NCBI RefSeq assembly: GCF_013002715.1
Contig: NZ_JABENB010000001.1
Location: 1,674,001 to 1,738,000 of the forward strand
Origin: Flexivirga aerilata
Lineage (GTDB): Bacteria; Actinomycetota; Actinomycetes; Actinomycetales; Dermatophilaceae
Length of the DNA: 64,000 bases
Direction: 5' to 3'
A program made the position numbers and the translations under genes. Below, piece by piece: positions 35,215-43,050 of this stretch (the first letter of the stretch is position 1; each line of letters starts with the position of its first letter). Under the pieces are notes generated by a model. It made no database searches and was not told the DNA's origin. It saw nothing but the letters and a program-made list of their open reading frames with translations.

Positions 35215-35289
35215 TCAGGCGTTGGGCTTCTTGCCGTGGTTGGCGGCCTTGCCCTTACGGGAGCGACGCTTGCGGGCGCGCTTGCTCAT
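35215..35289 (-). CDS. 50S ribosomal protein bL37
   Basis: A 24-residue, highly basic peptide, starting MSKRARKRRSRKGK and ending NHGKKPNA. Length, the Lys/Arg-rich body and the NHGKxPNA tail match bL37, the small actinobacterial protein first seen in mycobacterial 50S subunits. The start has a strong ribosome binding site (GAGGAG, five bases before ATG 35289). An intrinsic-terminator-like hairpin lies in its leader. Confidence 0.85.
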   Translation of the reverse strand: MSKRARKRRSRKGKAANHGKKPNA

Positions 35290-35319
35290 GGTGTCTCCTC
35301 GGTTGCGCTGCAGATCTGC

Positions 35320-35342
35320 AAAAGCGCCGCCCGAAGGCGGCG
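35320..35342 (-). terminator. UUCG hairpin with U-run in the bL37 leader
   Basis: On the minus strand CGCCGCC-TTCG-GGCGGCG forms a 7-bp stem with the very stable UUCG tetraloop, followed at once by CTTTTG. It lies about 35-50 bases upstream of the bL37 start, where it could act as an attenuator. No minus-strand gene lies just upstream that would need it as an ordinary terminator. Confidence 0.55.
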
Positions 35343-35529
35343 AACCCCACCATCATCGCACACCGGCGGCACCGTAAAGAATTGGTCAAATCGCGCGATC
35401 CTGCGGTTTGCGCCGTAGGAAGTGGCCCGCCGGCGTGAGACGATCGGAGTCGGCCGAGTTGGATCGGCCGGATCCCCGTGTGCACTGCGTCCCGATCCCC
35501 CACGGGTGCGCGGAAAGGATGATCGCCTG

Positions 35530-35625
35530 ATGGACGCCGCGACTCTGCAGGCCCTGTTGCTCGCCGGTCTTGCCTCCGGCAGCAGTAACGTCTCCACCGG
35601 CTCCATCGACTGGGAACCCAAGTAG
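35530..35625 (+). CDS. Possible 31-residue peptide
   Basis: An ATG at 35530 with AAAGGA nine bases upstream opens a 31-codon frame. The peptide has a leucine-rich helix (TLQALLLAGLASGS) and ends SIDWEPK. It precedes the HD-GYP gene on the same strand by 64 bases. The ribosome site and lack of rare codons argue for translation; I recognise no family. The region upstream (35343-35529) holds no gene I can support. Confidence 0.4.
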   Translation: MDAATLQALLLAGLASGSSNVSTGSIDWEPK

Positions 35626-35689
35626 CCTCACGAGCAGCCCGCCGGCGACCGATCGCGCCTGATCGCGCCACGCGAGGCACACTGCCGGG

Positions 35690-37051
35690 GTGAAGGAGAA
35701 CACGTCGGCCTGGCGGGTGGTCGCCGGGCTGTGCGCGGTCTTCGTGACCGCGCTGGGCAGTTACCTGCTGCTGTCCGGCGGGCAGCATTTCTACCCCGAG
35801 CCGGTGATTCTGCTCGCGGTGCTGGCGCTGGTCGCGCACTTCACCAATCTCACCGCCGTCGAGGCGAGCATCTCGCTGACCTCGATCCTCGTGGGCGCGG
35901 CAATCGCGCTCAGCGGCCCGCTCGGCGGCGCCGTCGTCGGGCTGGTGTCGCCGTGGTCGGCGGCCCGGCGCCGGTCGCTGGTCGCCACCGTCTTCAACTC
36001 GGTGATGAACGGACTGCTCGGCACGGTCGGCGGATTGGCCTACCTCGCCGTCGGCGGGCTGATCCAGCCCGAGCAGTCGCTCTCCCCACTCGGACTGCTG
36101 GGCCGAGAGCTGTTCCCGCTCGGCGTCGCGACGGTGGTCATGCTGCTGTGCAACATCGCCTGCGTCGGCCTGATGATCTCGGTCAACGGCGGCCCGCCGG
36201 CGCTGCTCACCGCCCGGCGCCTTGCCCGGCAGGTGGGCCGCACCTACCTCGGGTATGGCGTCGTGGCCTTCCTCGCCGTGGTGCTGTGGGACGCCGCGAA
36301 CCTCGGACCGGCGGCGATGCTCGTCGTGCTGGTGCCGCTGGTGCTCGCCCAGTGGTCCTACAGCCAGCTGCGCACTGAAGCCGTCGCGCACGAGCGCACC
36401 GTGTCGAGTCTGGTCGCCGCGGTCGACGCCCGCGATCCGGTGCTGCGCGGCCGCAACCAGCAGGTGGCGGCGGTCAGCGAGATCGTCGGCAACGCGTTGC
36501 GGCTCACCCCCAAACAGTCCGAGGCGTTGCACTTCGCGGCGCTGCTGCACGACATCGGCATGGTCGCGCCCGCCGGCGACCGGCACGCGCCGCGCGCCGA
36601 ACTCTCCGCCGACGACATCGACCGCATCCGAAGCCACCCCGAGCTCGGGGTCGAGATGCTGCGGTCGATCGTCTTCCTCGCCGACTCCACCACCGCGATC
36701 CGCTCCCATCACGAACGCTGGGACGGCACCGGTTATCCCGACGGCCTCGCGGGAGAGGAGATCCCGCTGCTGGCGCGGATCCTCGCGGTCGCCGATGCCA
36801 CCTGCGCACTGGTCGCCGCAGACCCGGCCGGTGGAGTGCCGTCCGCGATCGATTGTCTGCGGGCCCGCGCCGGCAGCCAGTTCGACCCGGCGTGCGTCGA
36901 GGCGCTCTCGCTGGCGCAGGATCTGGTCGCCGACGCGCTCGGGCAGCTGCGTGCCGACCGGGAGCCGCAGCCGCCGGCTGGTCGCGGCTGGGACCACGAC
37001 CTGCCCCGGGTCTCCGACCTGCTCGCCTCCCGCGCCAGGACGCAGACATGA
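35690..37051 (+). CDS. Membrane-bound HD-GYP domain protein
   Basis: A 453-residue protein. The N-terminal half (about residues 5-215) has six or seven membrane segments. After a linker, an HD-type phosphohydrolase domain follows with the metal motif FAALLHDIGMV and then the HD-GYP motif HHERWDGTGYPDGLAGEEIPLLARILAVADA (about residues 340-370). HD-GYP proteins hydrolyse cyclic di-GMP to pGpG or GMP, though some act on other signals. The start is a GTG at 35690 with no clear ribosome site. It is coupled (ATGA) to a second membrane HD protein, so the two probably act together. Confidence 0.82.
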   Translation: MKENTSAWRVVAGLCAVFVTALGSYLLLSGGQHFYPEPVILLAVLALVAHFTNLTAVEASISLTSILVGAAIALSGPLGGAVVGLVSPWSAARRRSLVATVFNSVMNGLLGTVGGLAYLAVGGLIQPEQSLSPLGLLGRELFPLGVATVVMLLCNIACVGLMISVNGGPPALLTARRLARQVGRTYLGYGVVAFLAVVLWDAANLGPAAMLVVLVPLVLAQWSYSQLRTEAVAHERTVSSLVAAVDARDPVLRGRNQQVAAVSEIVGNALRLTPKQSEALHFAALLHDIGMVAPAGDRHAPRAELSADDIDRIRSHPELGVEMLRSIVFLADSTTAIRSHHERWDGTGYPDGLAGEEIPLLARILAVADATCALVAADPAGGVPSAIDCLRARAGSQFDPACVEALSLAQDLVADALGQLRADREPQPPAGRGWDHDLPRVSDLLASRARTQT

Positions 37052-38364
37052 CCGGCTTGTCGACCGCACTTCGCCGCCCGGGCACCGGCACCGTGCTCGT
37101 CGTCGCGCTGCTCGTCACCGTCGCGGTGCTGTTGCAGGACCGTCTGCCCGGCGCGGGCGACGGGATCGTGCTCGGGTCGTTCGTCGTCGCGATCTCCTTG
37201 GCGTCGCTGCTCAACCTGGCGACCAGCCGCGGCGAGATCGCCTCACCGGTCGCGTCGTCGGTGCTGCTCGCACTGGCGCTCACCGGGCCGCAGCCGGACG
37301 GTGAGCTGGTGCCGGCCGACGGGGTCGGCGTGCTGCTGACCGGGGCGGCGGGGCTCGCCGGCGGCGCGGTCCTGCGCCGCCTCACCGGCAAGGGGCGGCC
37401 CAGCCTGCGGTCGCTCGTCGCCCAACTGGTCGCCCTGTTCGTGGCGCTGCTGCTCTATCGCGTGCTGCCCTTGTATGCCGGGCAGTCGGCACTGCACCGC
37501 TACGACGACTGGTCGGGGGAGCGGTGGCGGACCGCCGCGGCGATGGCCCTCGCCGGGGTGGTGGCCGGCGTCGTGCTGGTGCTCGCCTCGCTCCACGAAC
37601 GCCGCGGCCGGCGGACGCTGCCGACCGCCGTGAGCCAGATCGGCCCGATCGAGGCGGCGCTCGCGGGTGCGACGGTCTCCACGTCGGTGGCGATCGCGCT
37701 CGGAATGGCGCCGCTGGGGGTGCTCGCCATACCGCTGATGTCGGCACCGCTCGTCATGCTGCGTCTGGCGCTGCGGCAGCGGGAGGCGGTGACCGAGACG
37801 CGACGGCAGACGATCGCGGCGCTGTCCCGGCTGACCGACGTCGCCGGTTACACCGCCGCCGGGCACGCCGAGCGAGTTGCCGCGCTGTGCCTGCGGATCG
37901 GGCGGTCGATGGACTTCAGCGAGCAGCAGCTCAACGACCTCGAGGACGCCGCCCGGCTGCACGACATCGGCCAGGTCTCGCTGCGGTCGCCGATCCCGGG
38001 CGGGGCGACGATCGACATCGCGCCCGCGGACCAGCGCGGCATCGCCGACGAGGGCGCGCGCATCGTGCGGCGGACCGAGGCGCTCGACTCGGTCGCCGAC
38101 ATCATCCAGGCGCAGGTCGTGCAGTTCCGGCAGGTGCAGGAGTATGGCGCGCCGGTCCCGGTCGGCAGCCGAATCATCAAGGTCTGCAATGCATTCGAAG
38201 ACCTCACCGGCGGCGACCCCGCGCTGCGCGACGCCGCGATCGAGCGGATGACCCTCGGGATCGGCTACGAATACGACCCCAACGTGCTCGACCTGCTGAT
38301 CCAGGTGACCGACCCCAGTCGCCGCTACGCGCGGCCGCACCCGGAGGGCGACTCGTCCGCGTAA
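37048..38364 (+). CDS. Membrane protein with C-terminal HD domain lacking the GYP motif
   Basis: A 438-residue protein with the same plan as its upstream neighbour: about seven membrane segments, then an HD domain. The HD core is intact (AGHAERVAALCLRIG and EDAARLHDIGQVSL), but the downstream segment reads VQEYGAPVPVGSRIIKVCNAFEDLTGG, without the HHExxDGxGYP sequence. It may be a regulatory partner or use another nucleotide. The last codons (GGCGACTCGTCCGCG before TAA) are already a unit of the 19-bp repeat array that follows. Confidence 0.78.
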   Translation: MTGLSTALRRPGTGTVLVVALLVTVAVLLQDRLPGAGDGIVLGSFVVAISLASLLNLATSRGEIASPVASSVLLALALTGPQPDGELVPADGVGVLLTGAAGLAGGAVLRRLTGKGRPSLRSLVAQLVALFVALLLYRVLPLYAGQSALHRYDDWSGERWRTAAAMALAGVVAGVVLVLASLHERRGRRTLPTAVSQIGPIEAALAGATVSTSVAIALGMAPLGVLAIPLMSAPLVMLRLALRQREAVTETRRQTIAALSRLTDVAGYTAAGHAERVAALCLRIGRSMDFSEQQLNDLEDAARLHDIGQVSLRSPIPGGATIDIAPADQRGIADEGARIVRRTEALDSVADIIQAQVVQFRQVQEYGAPVPVGSRIIKVCNAFEDLTGGDPALRDAAIERMTLGIGYEYDPNVLDLLIQVTDPSRRYARPHPEGDSSA

Positions 38365-38497
38365 GGGGGACTTGTCCGCGGTAACGGGACTTGTCCACGT
38401 GAGGGCGACTTGTCCATGTAAAGGTGACTTGTCCGCGAAAAGGGGACTTGTCCACGAAAAGGGGACTTGTCACGTGCTAGAGCACGTGACAAGTCCC
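38350..38497 (+). repeat. 19-bp array 1 with terminal hairpin
   Basis: Seven units begin at 38350, 38369, 38388, 38407, 38426, 38445 and 38464, all 19 bases apart, with consensus GACTTGTCCACGAAAAGGG. The first covers the stop codon of the HD gene. The last merges into a hairpin (arms GGGACTTGTCACGTGCT at 38462-38478 and its complement at 38481-38497, loop AG). It lies between convergent genes; 38498-38572 holds nothing else. Confidence 0.9.
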
Positions 38498-38572
38498 GTT
38501 GTAGTGGTACGAGTTGCCCGGGGAGCCGTCCAGCAGCCGCACGAGCCGCCCAGAAGCCGCCCGGGCGCCGCG

Positions 38573-40300
38573 TCAGACCGGATCCGGGCGCGCGCCGTGC
38601 TTGCCCGTCGGACCCGTGCCGGGCTCGTCGTCGAACGGCTCCGGGTCGTATGCCGCAACCCGCGGATCGTCGGCATCCGCGAAGTAGTCGACGACCACCG
38701 TCTCGTCGCGCCCCTGCGGCACCTTCACCGCGCGGAGCACGAGGGTGAGCACGACCGCCACGATGACGTTGATGACCACCGCGGTGAACGCGATGTAGCC
38801 GAGCTCGCCGATCACCGGGATGTCGGCCGTCGATCCGCCGAAGTGCTTGGTGGCGGGGGAGGCGACGTCATACGCCTGCTTGGTGCCGTAGATCATCGCG
38901 ACCGCCCAGCCGGCGAGCAGCGCCCAGCGGTCGAGCCACCGGGTGTAGAGGCCGATCACGATCGCCGGGAAGGTCTGCAGGATCCAGATGCCGCCGAGCA
39001 GCTGCAGGTTGATGGCGTTCTGCTTGTCCATCGTGAGCACGAAGACCAGCGCGAACACCTTCACCACCAGCGACGTCAGCTTGGAGACTTTCGCCTCCTC
39101 GGCGACGGTCGCGCCCGGGCGCAGCCACTCCTTGTAGATGTTGCGGGTGAAGGTGTTGGCCGCGGCGATCGACATGATCGCGGCCGGCACGAGCGCGCCG
39201 ATCGCGATCGCGGCGAAGGCCACGCCGGCGAACCAGCTCGGGAACTGGTCCTCGAAGAGCTGCGGCACCACGAGCTGGGCGTTGGGTTTGCCGTTGAGGC
39301 CGATCGGCTTGGTGCCCGCGGCGATGGCGACCCAGCCGAGCAGCGCGAGGAGCGCCAGCACAAAGCTGTATGCCGGCAGGATCGACGCGTTCTTACGGAT
39401 CGTGTCGCGACTGCGCGAGGACAGCACCGCGGTGATCGAGTGCGGATACATGAACAACGCCATCGCGGAGCCGAAAGCCAGTGTCACGTAAGCCCATTGG
39501 GCCTTCGGACCGACCGTGTCGGAGAACGGCGCGGCACCCGGCTTGGGCGGCTTCTGCGCCTTCTCGTGCGCCGCGTTGAAGATCGCGTCCCAGCCGCCGA
39601 CCTTCTGCGGCAGGTAGATCACCGCGACGATGATCACCAGGTAGATCAGGATGTCCTTGACGAAGGCGATGATCGCCGGCGCGCGCAGACCGCTGGTGTA
39701 GGTGTATGCCGCGAGCACCACGAACGCGATGAAGAGCGGCGCGTCGTTGGCGAGCCAGTTGCCCGAGCCGCCGACACCCGCCACCTCGAGCACGGCCTGG
39801 ATGCCGACGAGCTGCAGCGCGATGTAGGGCAGCGTCGCGACGAAGCCGGTGATCGAGATCGCGAGCGAGAGGCCGCGCGAGCCGTAGCGCCCGCGCACGA
39901 AGTCGCCGGCGGTGACGTAGCCGTGCCGGTGACTGACCGACCACAGCCGCGACATGAAGAAGAAGATCATCGGGTAGACGATGATCGTGTAGGGCACCGC
40001 GAAGAAGCCGCTGACCGCACCGGCGCCGAACATCGCGGCGGGCACCGCGACGAACGTGTATGCCGTGTAGAGGTCACCGCCGAGCAGGAACCAGGTGATC
40101 CACGTGCCGAACGACCGGCCGCCGAGGCCCCACTCGTCGAGCGAGTCCAGCGAGGCGGCGCGGCGCCACCGGGAGGCCATGAAGCCCAGCACGGTGACGA
40201 CCAGGAAGATCGCGATCAGCACGATGAGCGCGGGCAGGTCCACCCCGGTGCCGGGGCGCGAGGGGTCGGCGGCGGTGGGCAGGAGCGCGAGCTGCGTCAT
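38573..40300 (-). CDS. Sodium:solute symporter (monocarboxylate permease type)
   Basis: A 575-residue SSS-family transporter with about thirteen membrane spans. SSS features include GGRSFGTWITWFLLGGDLYTAYTFVAVPAAMF near the N-terminus and the AIAIGALVPAAIMSIAAANTFTRNIYKEWL signature near residue 370. The presence of a small DUF3311 partner immediately upstream marks the MctP-like group, which takes up lactate, pyruvate, acetate or similar acids. The Asp/Gly-rich tail is cytoplasmic. I chose ATG 40300; GTG 40306 is an alternative that overlaps the partner's stop codon. Confidence 0.88.
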   Translation of the reverse strand: MTQLALLPTAADPSRPGTGVDLPALIVLIAIFLVVTVLGFMASRWRRAASLDSLDEWGLGGRSFGTWITWFLLGGDLYTAYTFVAVPAAMFGAGAVSGFFAVPYTIIVYPMIFFFMSRLWSVSHRHGYVTAGDFVRGRYGSRGLSLAISITGFVATLPYIALQLVGIQAVLEVAGVGGSGNWLANDAPLFIAFVVLAAYTYTSGLRAPAIIAFVKDILIYLVIIVAVIYLPQKVGGWDAIFNAAHEKAQKPPKPGAAPFSDTVGPKAQWAYVTLAFGSAMALFMYPHSITAVLSSRSRDTIRKNASILPAYSFVLALLALLGWVAIAAGTKPIGLNGKPNAQLVVPQLFEDQFPSWFAGVAFAAIAIGALVPAAIMSIAAANTFTRNIYKEWLRPGATVAEEAKVSKLTSLVVKVFALVFVLTMDKQNAINLQLLGGIWILQTFPAIVIGLYTRWLDRWALLAGWAVAMIYGTKQAYDVASPATKHFGGSTADIPVIGELGYIAFTAVVINVIVAVVLTLVLRAVKVPQGRDETVVVDYFADADDPRVAAYDPEPFDDEPGTGPTGKHGARPDPV

Positions 40301-40302
40301 AC

Positions 40303-40590
40303 TCACTCACCGTCCTCGGCGGCCGCGTGCCGGCCGACCGGGCCGAAGGGCACGTGCGGGCGGGCCTTCTTGACCAGCACGTAGGCGAGCGAGGTGCACA
40401 GCGCGCAGAAGAAGACCAGGGCCATCTGATACCAGATGAAGAAGGGGAAGCTGCCGAGCTTGGGCTCGGTCTTGGCATACCAGCCGACCGGCACCAGGGC
40501 CAGCATCGGCAGCAACAGGACGACGCCGGCGACGACCTGCAGGCGCCGATCGGCGGGTGGCGCCTGGTTGGGGTTCGGGTGTTGCGACAT
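40303..40590 (-). CDS. DUF3311 symporter partner protein
   Basis: A 95-residue two-span membrane protein (VVAGVVLLLPMLALVPVGWYA and FPFFIWYQMALVFFCALCTSLAYVLV). The EPxLxxFPFFxWYQ pattern is that of DUF3311, a family almost always encoded next to MctP-like solute symporters and thought to be an accessory subunit. The stop is two bases from the symporter ATG, so the pair is co-translated. Confidence 0.85.
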   Translation of the reverse strand: MSQHPNPNQAPPADRRLQVVAGVVLLLPMLALVPVGWYAKTEPKLGSFPFFIWYQMALVFFCALCTSLAYVLVKKARPHVPFGPVGRHAAAEDGE

Positions 40591-40711
40591 CGTCGAACTA
40601 CCTCCGGGTGACGGATGTGAAGCAGCCGTGAAACGTTACCGCTGTGACAGGTGTTACTGCCGGGTTTTGCCGAGGTCGGGGCCCCGGCGGGCAACTGGTC
40701 ACCCGAAAAGT

Positions 40712-40888
40712 GCACGCCGCCACCGGAACTCGTTCCACGTGGAGGGCACGCCGCCACCGGAACTCGTCCACGAAAAGTGGACTTGTCACGTGCTAGAGCA
40801 CGTGACAAGTCCTCCGTTGTTGGACAAGTCGCCCTTTCGTGGACAAGTTGTGGTGTGGCGGACAAGCAGGGGTCCACGCGACAAGTCA
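40712..40888 (-). repeat. 19-bp array 2 with terminal hairpin
   Basis: Read on the minus strand from the DUF559 stop, units containing GACTTGTC recur every 19 bases (plus-strand GACAAG at 40880, 40861, 40842, 40823 and 40804). They end in the hairpin GGACTTGTCACGTGCT / complement (arms 40779-40794 and 40797-40812, loop AG), followed by a T4 run. The DUF559 stop codon lies inside the first unit. Beyond the hairpin, a 34-base direct repeat (GCACGCCGCCACCGGAACTC at 40712 and 40746) and degenerate units continue. Confidence 0.88.
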
Positions 40889-41887
40889 GGCCGGCTGCTG
40901 CGCCCACGAGCGCCGCTGCCGGATCGCCTCCCGGATGCGGCGACTGAGCCGGGCGGCGTCAGCCAGGTCCGACCACACGATGCGTATGACGAGCCACCCC
41001 TGCTCGCGCAGTGCGTCCTCGCGGATCTTCTCGTCCACGACCGAGGTGCTGCCGTCCTTGCGATATTTCACCGCCCCGTCGAATTCGAGCAGCACGCCGA
41101 CCTCGGTCAGCGCGAAGTCGGGGAAGAACCGGCCGAGGCGGGTGTCGATGGCGGGCTGGCTGACGAAGCGCAGGCCCATCCCGAGCAGCACCAGACGCGT
41201 GCGGGTCTCACCGGGCGACTCGGCCGCGGGGTCGGCGAGTTGGAGCATGCGGCGGGCGTGGCTGATCCCTGGGCGTTGCGGCGCGGACTCGACGATGCGC
41301 CGGAGTTCGGCGAAGCCGACGAGTCGGTCGTGCAGTGCGGCGTCGCACGCGATCAGTCCGGACTCGGTGCCGTGCCAGACGGCCGTCGACACGATCGCGT
41401 AGGCCGGGGTGAGCGCGGGCACGCCGTCATACCTCGCCCAGGAGTCGGGGCCGAAGCTGCGGTGCACGCGCACGCCGGCCCAACCGTGCGATCGGCCGTC
41501 GGCGACCCGGGTCACGTGGGTGAGGGCGTCCGGCGGCCACACCGGCAGGCGATGTATGGCGAGGGCGGTCTGCTGCCCCGCGACCACCGTGACCGGGTCG
41601 GTCGTGAGCGATCGCATCGCCGCCCGCGCCATGAGCCAGCGGCGTTCGTCGAGCTCGATGTCCTGGAGGCGGCACGCCTCGACATACGCGCCGCGGCGCA
41701 CCCGGCGGAGGACGCCCTCACGGACGAGCCGGCCGGCGTCGGCCGCGCTGATCCCGGTGGCGCGCAACTCGCGCGCGGTGATGATGCCGCGGGATGCGGT
41801 GAGCCGGGCCTCGAGTCCGGTGCGCGGCACAATGCCGAGCCAGTGCGCCTGAGCGGCGAGCGAGATCTTCTGCGATGGGGTGGCCAT
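40886..41887 (-). CDS. DUF559 endonuclease-like protein with AbiEi-type N-terminus
   Basis: A 333-residue protein. The first 80 residues (RGIITARELRATGISAADAGRLVREGVLRRVRRGAYV) form the winged helix seen in AbiEi-type antitoxins. The C-terminal 120 residues match DUF559, a Vsr/PD-(D/E)xK-like nuclease fold: GETRTRLVLLGMG, then FFPDFALTEVGVLLEFDG with the Asp and Glu-x-Asp candidates, then GWLVIRIVWSDL. Such genes occur singly and in many copies in actinobacterial genomes, and their function is unknown. No AbiEii toxin is adjacent. Both flanks carry the 19-bp repeat/hairpin element. The start ATG 41887 is favoured over an upstream extension to 41923. Confidence 0.75.
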   Translation of the reverse strand: MATPSQKISLAAQAHWLGIVPRTGLEARLTASRGIITARELRATGISAADAGRLVREGVLRRVRRGAYVEACRLQDIELDERRWLMARAAMRSLTTDPVTVVAGQQTALAIHRLPVWPPDALTHVTRVADGRSHGWAGVRVHRSFGPDSWARYDGVPALTPAYAIVSTAVWHGTESGLIACDAALHDRLVGFAELRRIVESAPQRPGISHARRMLQLADPAAESPGETRTRLVLLGMGLRFVSQPAIDTRLGRFFPDFALTEVGVLLEFDGAVKYRKDGSTSVVDEKIREDALREQGWLVIRIVWSDLADAARLSRRIREAIRQRRSWAQQPA

Positions 41888-41978
41888 GCCGATCGAGTGT
41901 GCTCCGATCGGCGGCCGGACCACGGTCGTGAGCGGCCCGGGTGTGGATAAGCGGTCGGGCGGGCGGACTCGTCACACA

Positions 41979-42134
41979 AAAAGTGGACTTGTCACGTGCT
42001 AGAGCACGTGACAAGTCCACTTTTACGTGACAAGTCGGCCACCACGTGACAAGTCCACTTCGACGTGACAAGTGGGCTTCAGCGCGACAAGTCCGCTCTC
42101 AGCGTGACAAGTCGGCGGCCGCCGTGATGTCAGG
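41979..42134 (-). repeat. 19-bp array 3 with terminal hairpin and T-tracts
   Basis: From the sodN stop (minus strand) units recur at 42126, 42106, 42086, 42067, 42048, 42029 and 42010 (spacings 20, 20, then 19). They end in a 22-bp stem (arms 41979-42000 and 42003-42024, loop AG, core GGACTTGTCACGTGCT). The stem is flanked by T runs on both strands, so this copy looks like a working bidirectional intrinsic terminator. Confidence 0.9.
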
Positions 42135-42534
42135 CCTTCTTGGTCTCCCAGAAGATGGTGGAGATCTCCTCGATCTTGCCGAGCAGGTCGTCGGCGGTCT
42201 TGACGTCCCAGGACGCCTTGGTGCCGCCGGCGCCGGCGAGCTTGGTGGCCTCGTTGATCAGCGTGTGCAGCTGCGGGTAGCTCTCGAAGTGCGGCGGCTT
42301 GAAGTAGTCGGTCCACAGCACCCAGAGGTGCTCCTTGACCAGCTGCGAGCGCTGCTCCTTGATCACGGTGGCGCGCATCTTGAAGTCGAGGTCGTCCGGC
42401 TTCTCGTTGACCTTCTCGACGATGGCCTTGATCGACTCGGCCTCGATGCGGGCCTGGGCGGGGTCGTACACGCCGCACGGCAGGTCGCAGTGTGCGCTGA
42501 CCTCGATGGTGCGGGCGAAGATTCGGCGAAGCAT
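42130..42534 (-). CDS. sodN: Nickel superoxide dismutase precursor
   Basis: A 134-residue enzyme that converts superoxide to oxygen and hydrogen peroxide. After a 14-residue leader (MLRRIFARTIEVSA) comes the nickel hook HCDLPCGVYDP: the new N-terminal His, Cys2 and Cys6 bind nickel once the leader is removed. The rest is the four-helix bundle typical of the family. AAGGA lies upstream of the start. The processing protease gene sodX lies 201 bases upstream on the same strand. That gap holds no other gene; a nickel-responsive (Nur) site would be expected there but I cannot identify one. Confidence 0.97.
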   Translation of the reverse strand: MLRRIFARTIEVSAHCDLPCGVYDPAQARIEAESIKAIVEKVNEKPDDLDFKMRATVIKEQRSQLVKEHLWVLWTDYFKPPHFESYPQLHTLINEATKLAGAGGTKASWDVKTADDLLGKIEEISTIFWETKKA

Positions 42535-42735
42535 GTGCGGTCCTTCCGTCGGTTAGCTCGGACGTATGGCGGAGCCTGCCGCTTCAAGCGAGGTTGAAGT
42601 CAACCGATGCCCTCGAAAACGCAGGCATCCGCGCACAATTCGAACCTACTCGCGGGGAAGGGTGCGATTGAACCCGCCCGCGCTACTTGCGAACCCGTCG
42701 CATCTGCACCGTCCACGTCGACGGCACCGCCGACC

Positions 42736-43050
42736 TCACCGTCGACGCCGACGCAGCCGCGGGAGGCGGGCCAGCACCACCGCCAGCACATCCTCATCCG
42801 GTATGGCGCCAACCAGCCACGAGTCGATGCCTTCGCGGGGATTGTCACGCTCGGCCCACCAGCCGCTGCCTTCCCGCCGGGTCAGTCGCTTGACCGCGAC
42901 CGGGCGCGGTCCGTCCGGACCGTCGGGCAGCCGGATCACGTGCGCGCGCCCCGGGCGGGGTGTGCCGTCGTAGCGGACGAGGAGGCGGTCGCCGTCGACG
43001 TAGGTCGGCTCCATCGACCGTCCGCGCACGACGGCGACGCCGATCCTCAC
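42736..43050 (-). CDS. sodX: Nickel-type SOD maturation protease SodX
   Basis: A 104-residue S24/S26 signal-peptidase-like protease that removes the SodN leader. The catalytic serine is in [20 protein letters not shown] (about residue 12), and the lysine is in [11 protein letters not shown] (about residue 54). There is no membrane anchor, so it acts in the cytoplasm as expected for SodN. The GTG start at 43050 overlaps the stop of the amino-acid ABC ATPase by four bases (GTGA), so sodX is translated as the last gene of that transporter operon. The C-terminus is a run of arginines. Confidence 0.9.
   Translation of the reverse strand: MRIGVAVVRGRSMEPTYVDGDRLLVRYDGTPRPGRAHVIRLPDGPDGPRPVAVKRLTRREGSGWWAERDNPREGIDSWLVGAIPDEDVLAVVLARLPRLRRRRR

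Noticed and set aside
40886..41887. DUF559 gene as half of an AbiE toxin-antitoxin system
   Set aside because: Only the N-terminal helix resembles AbiEi; the C-terminus is DUF559 and there is no AbiEii nucleotidyltransferase next to it.
42535..42735. Nur (nickel) operator in front of sodN
   Set aside because: Expected from known biology, but no convincing inverted repeat could be identified in this gap.
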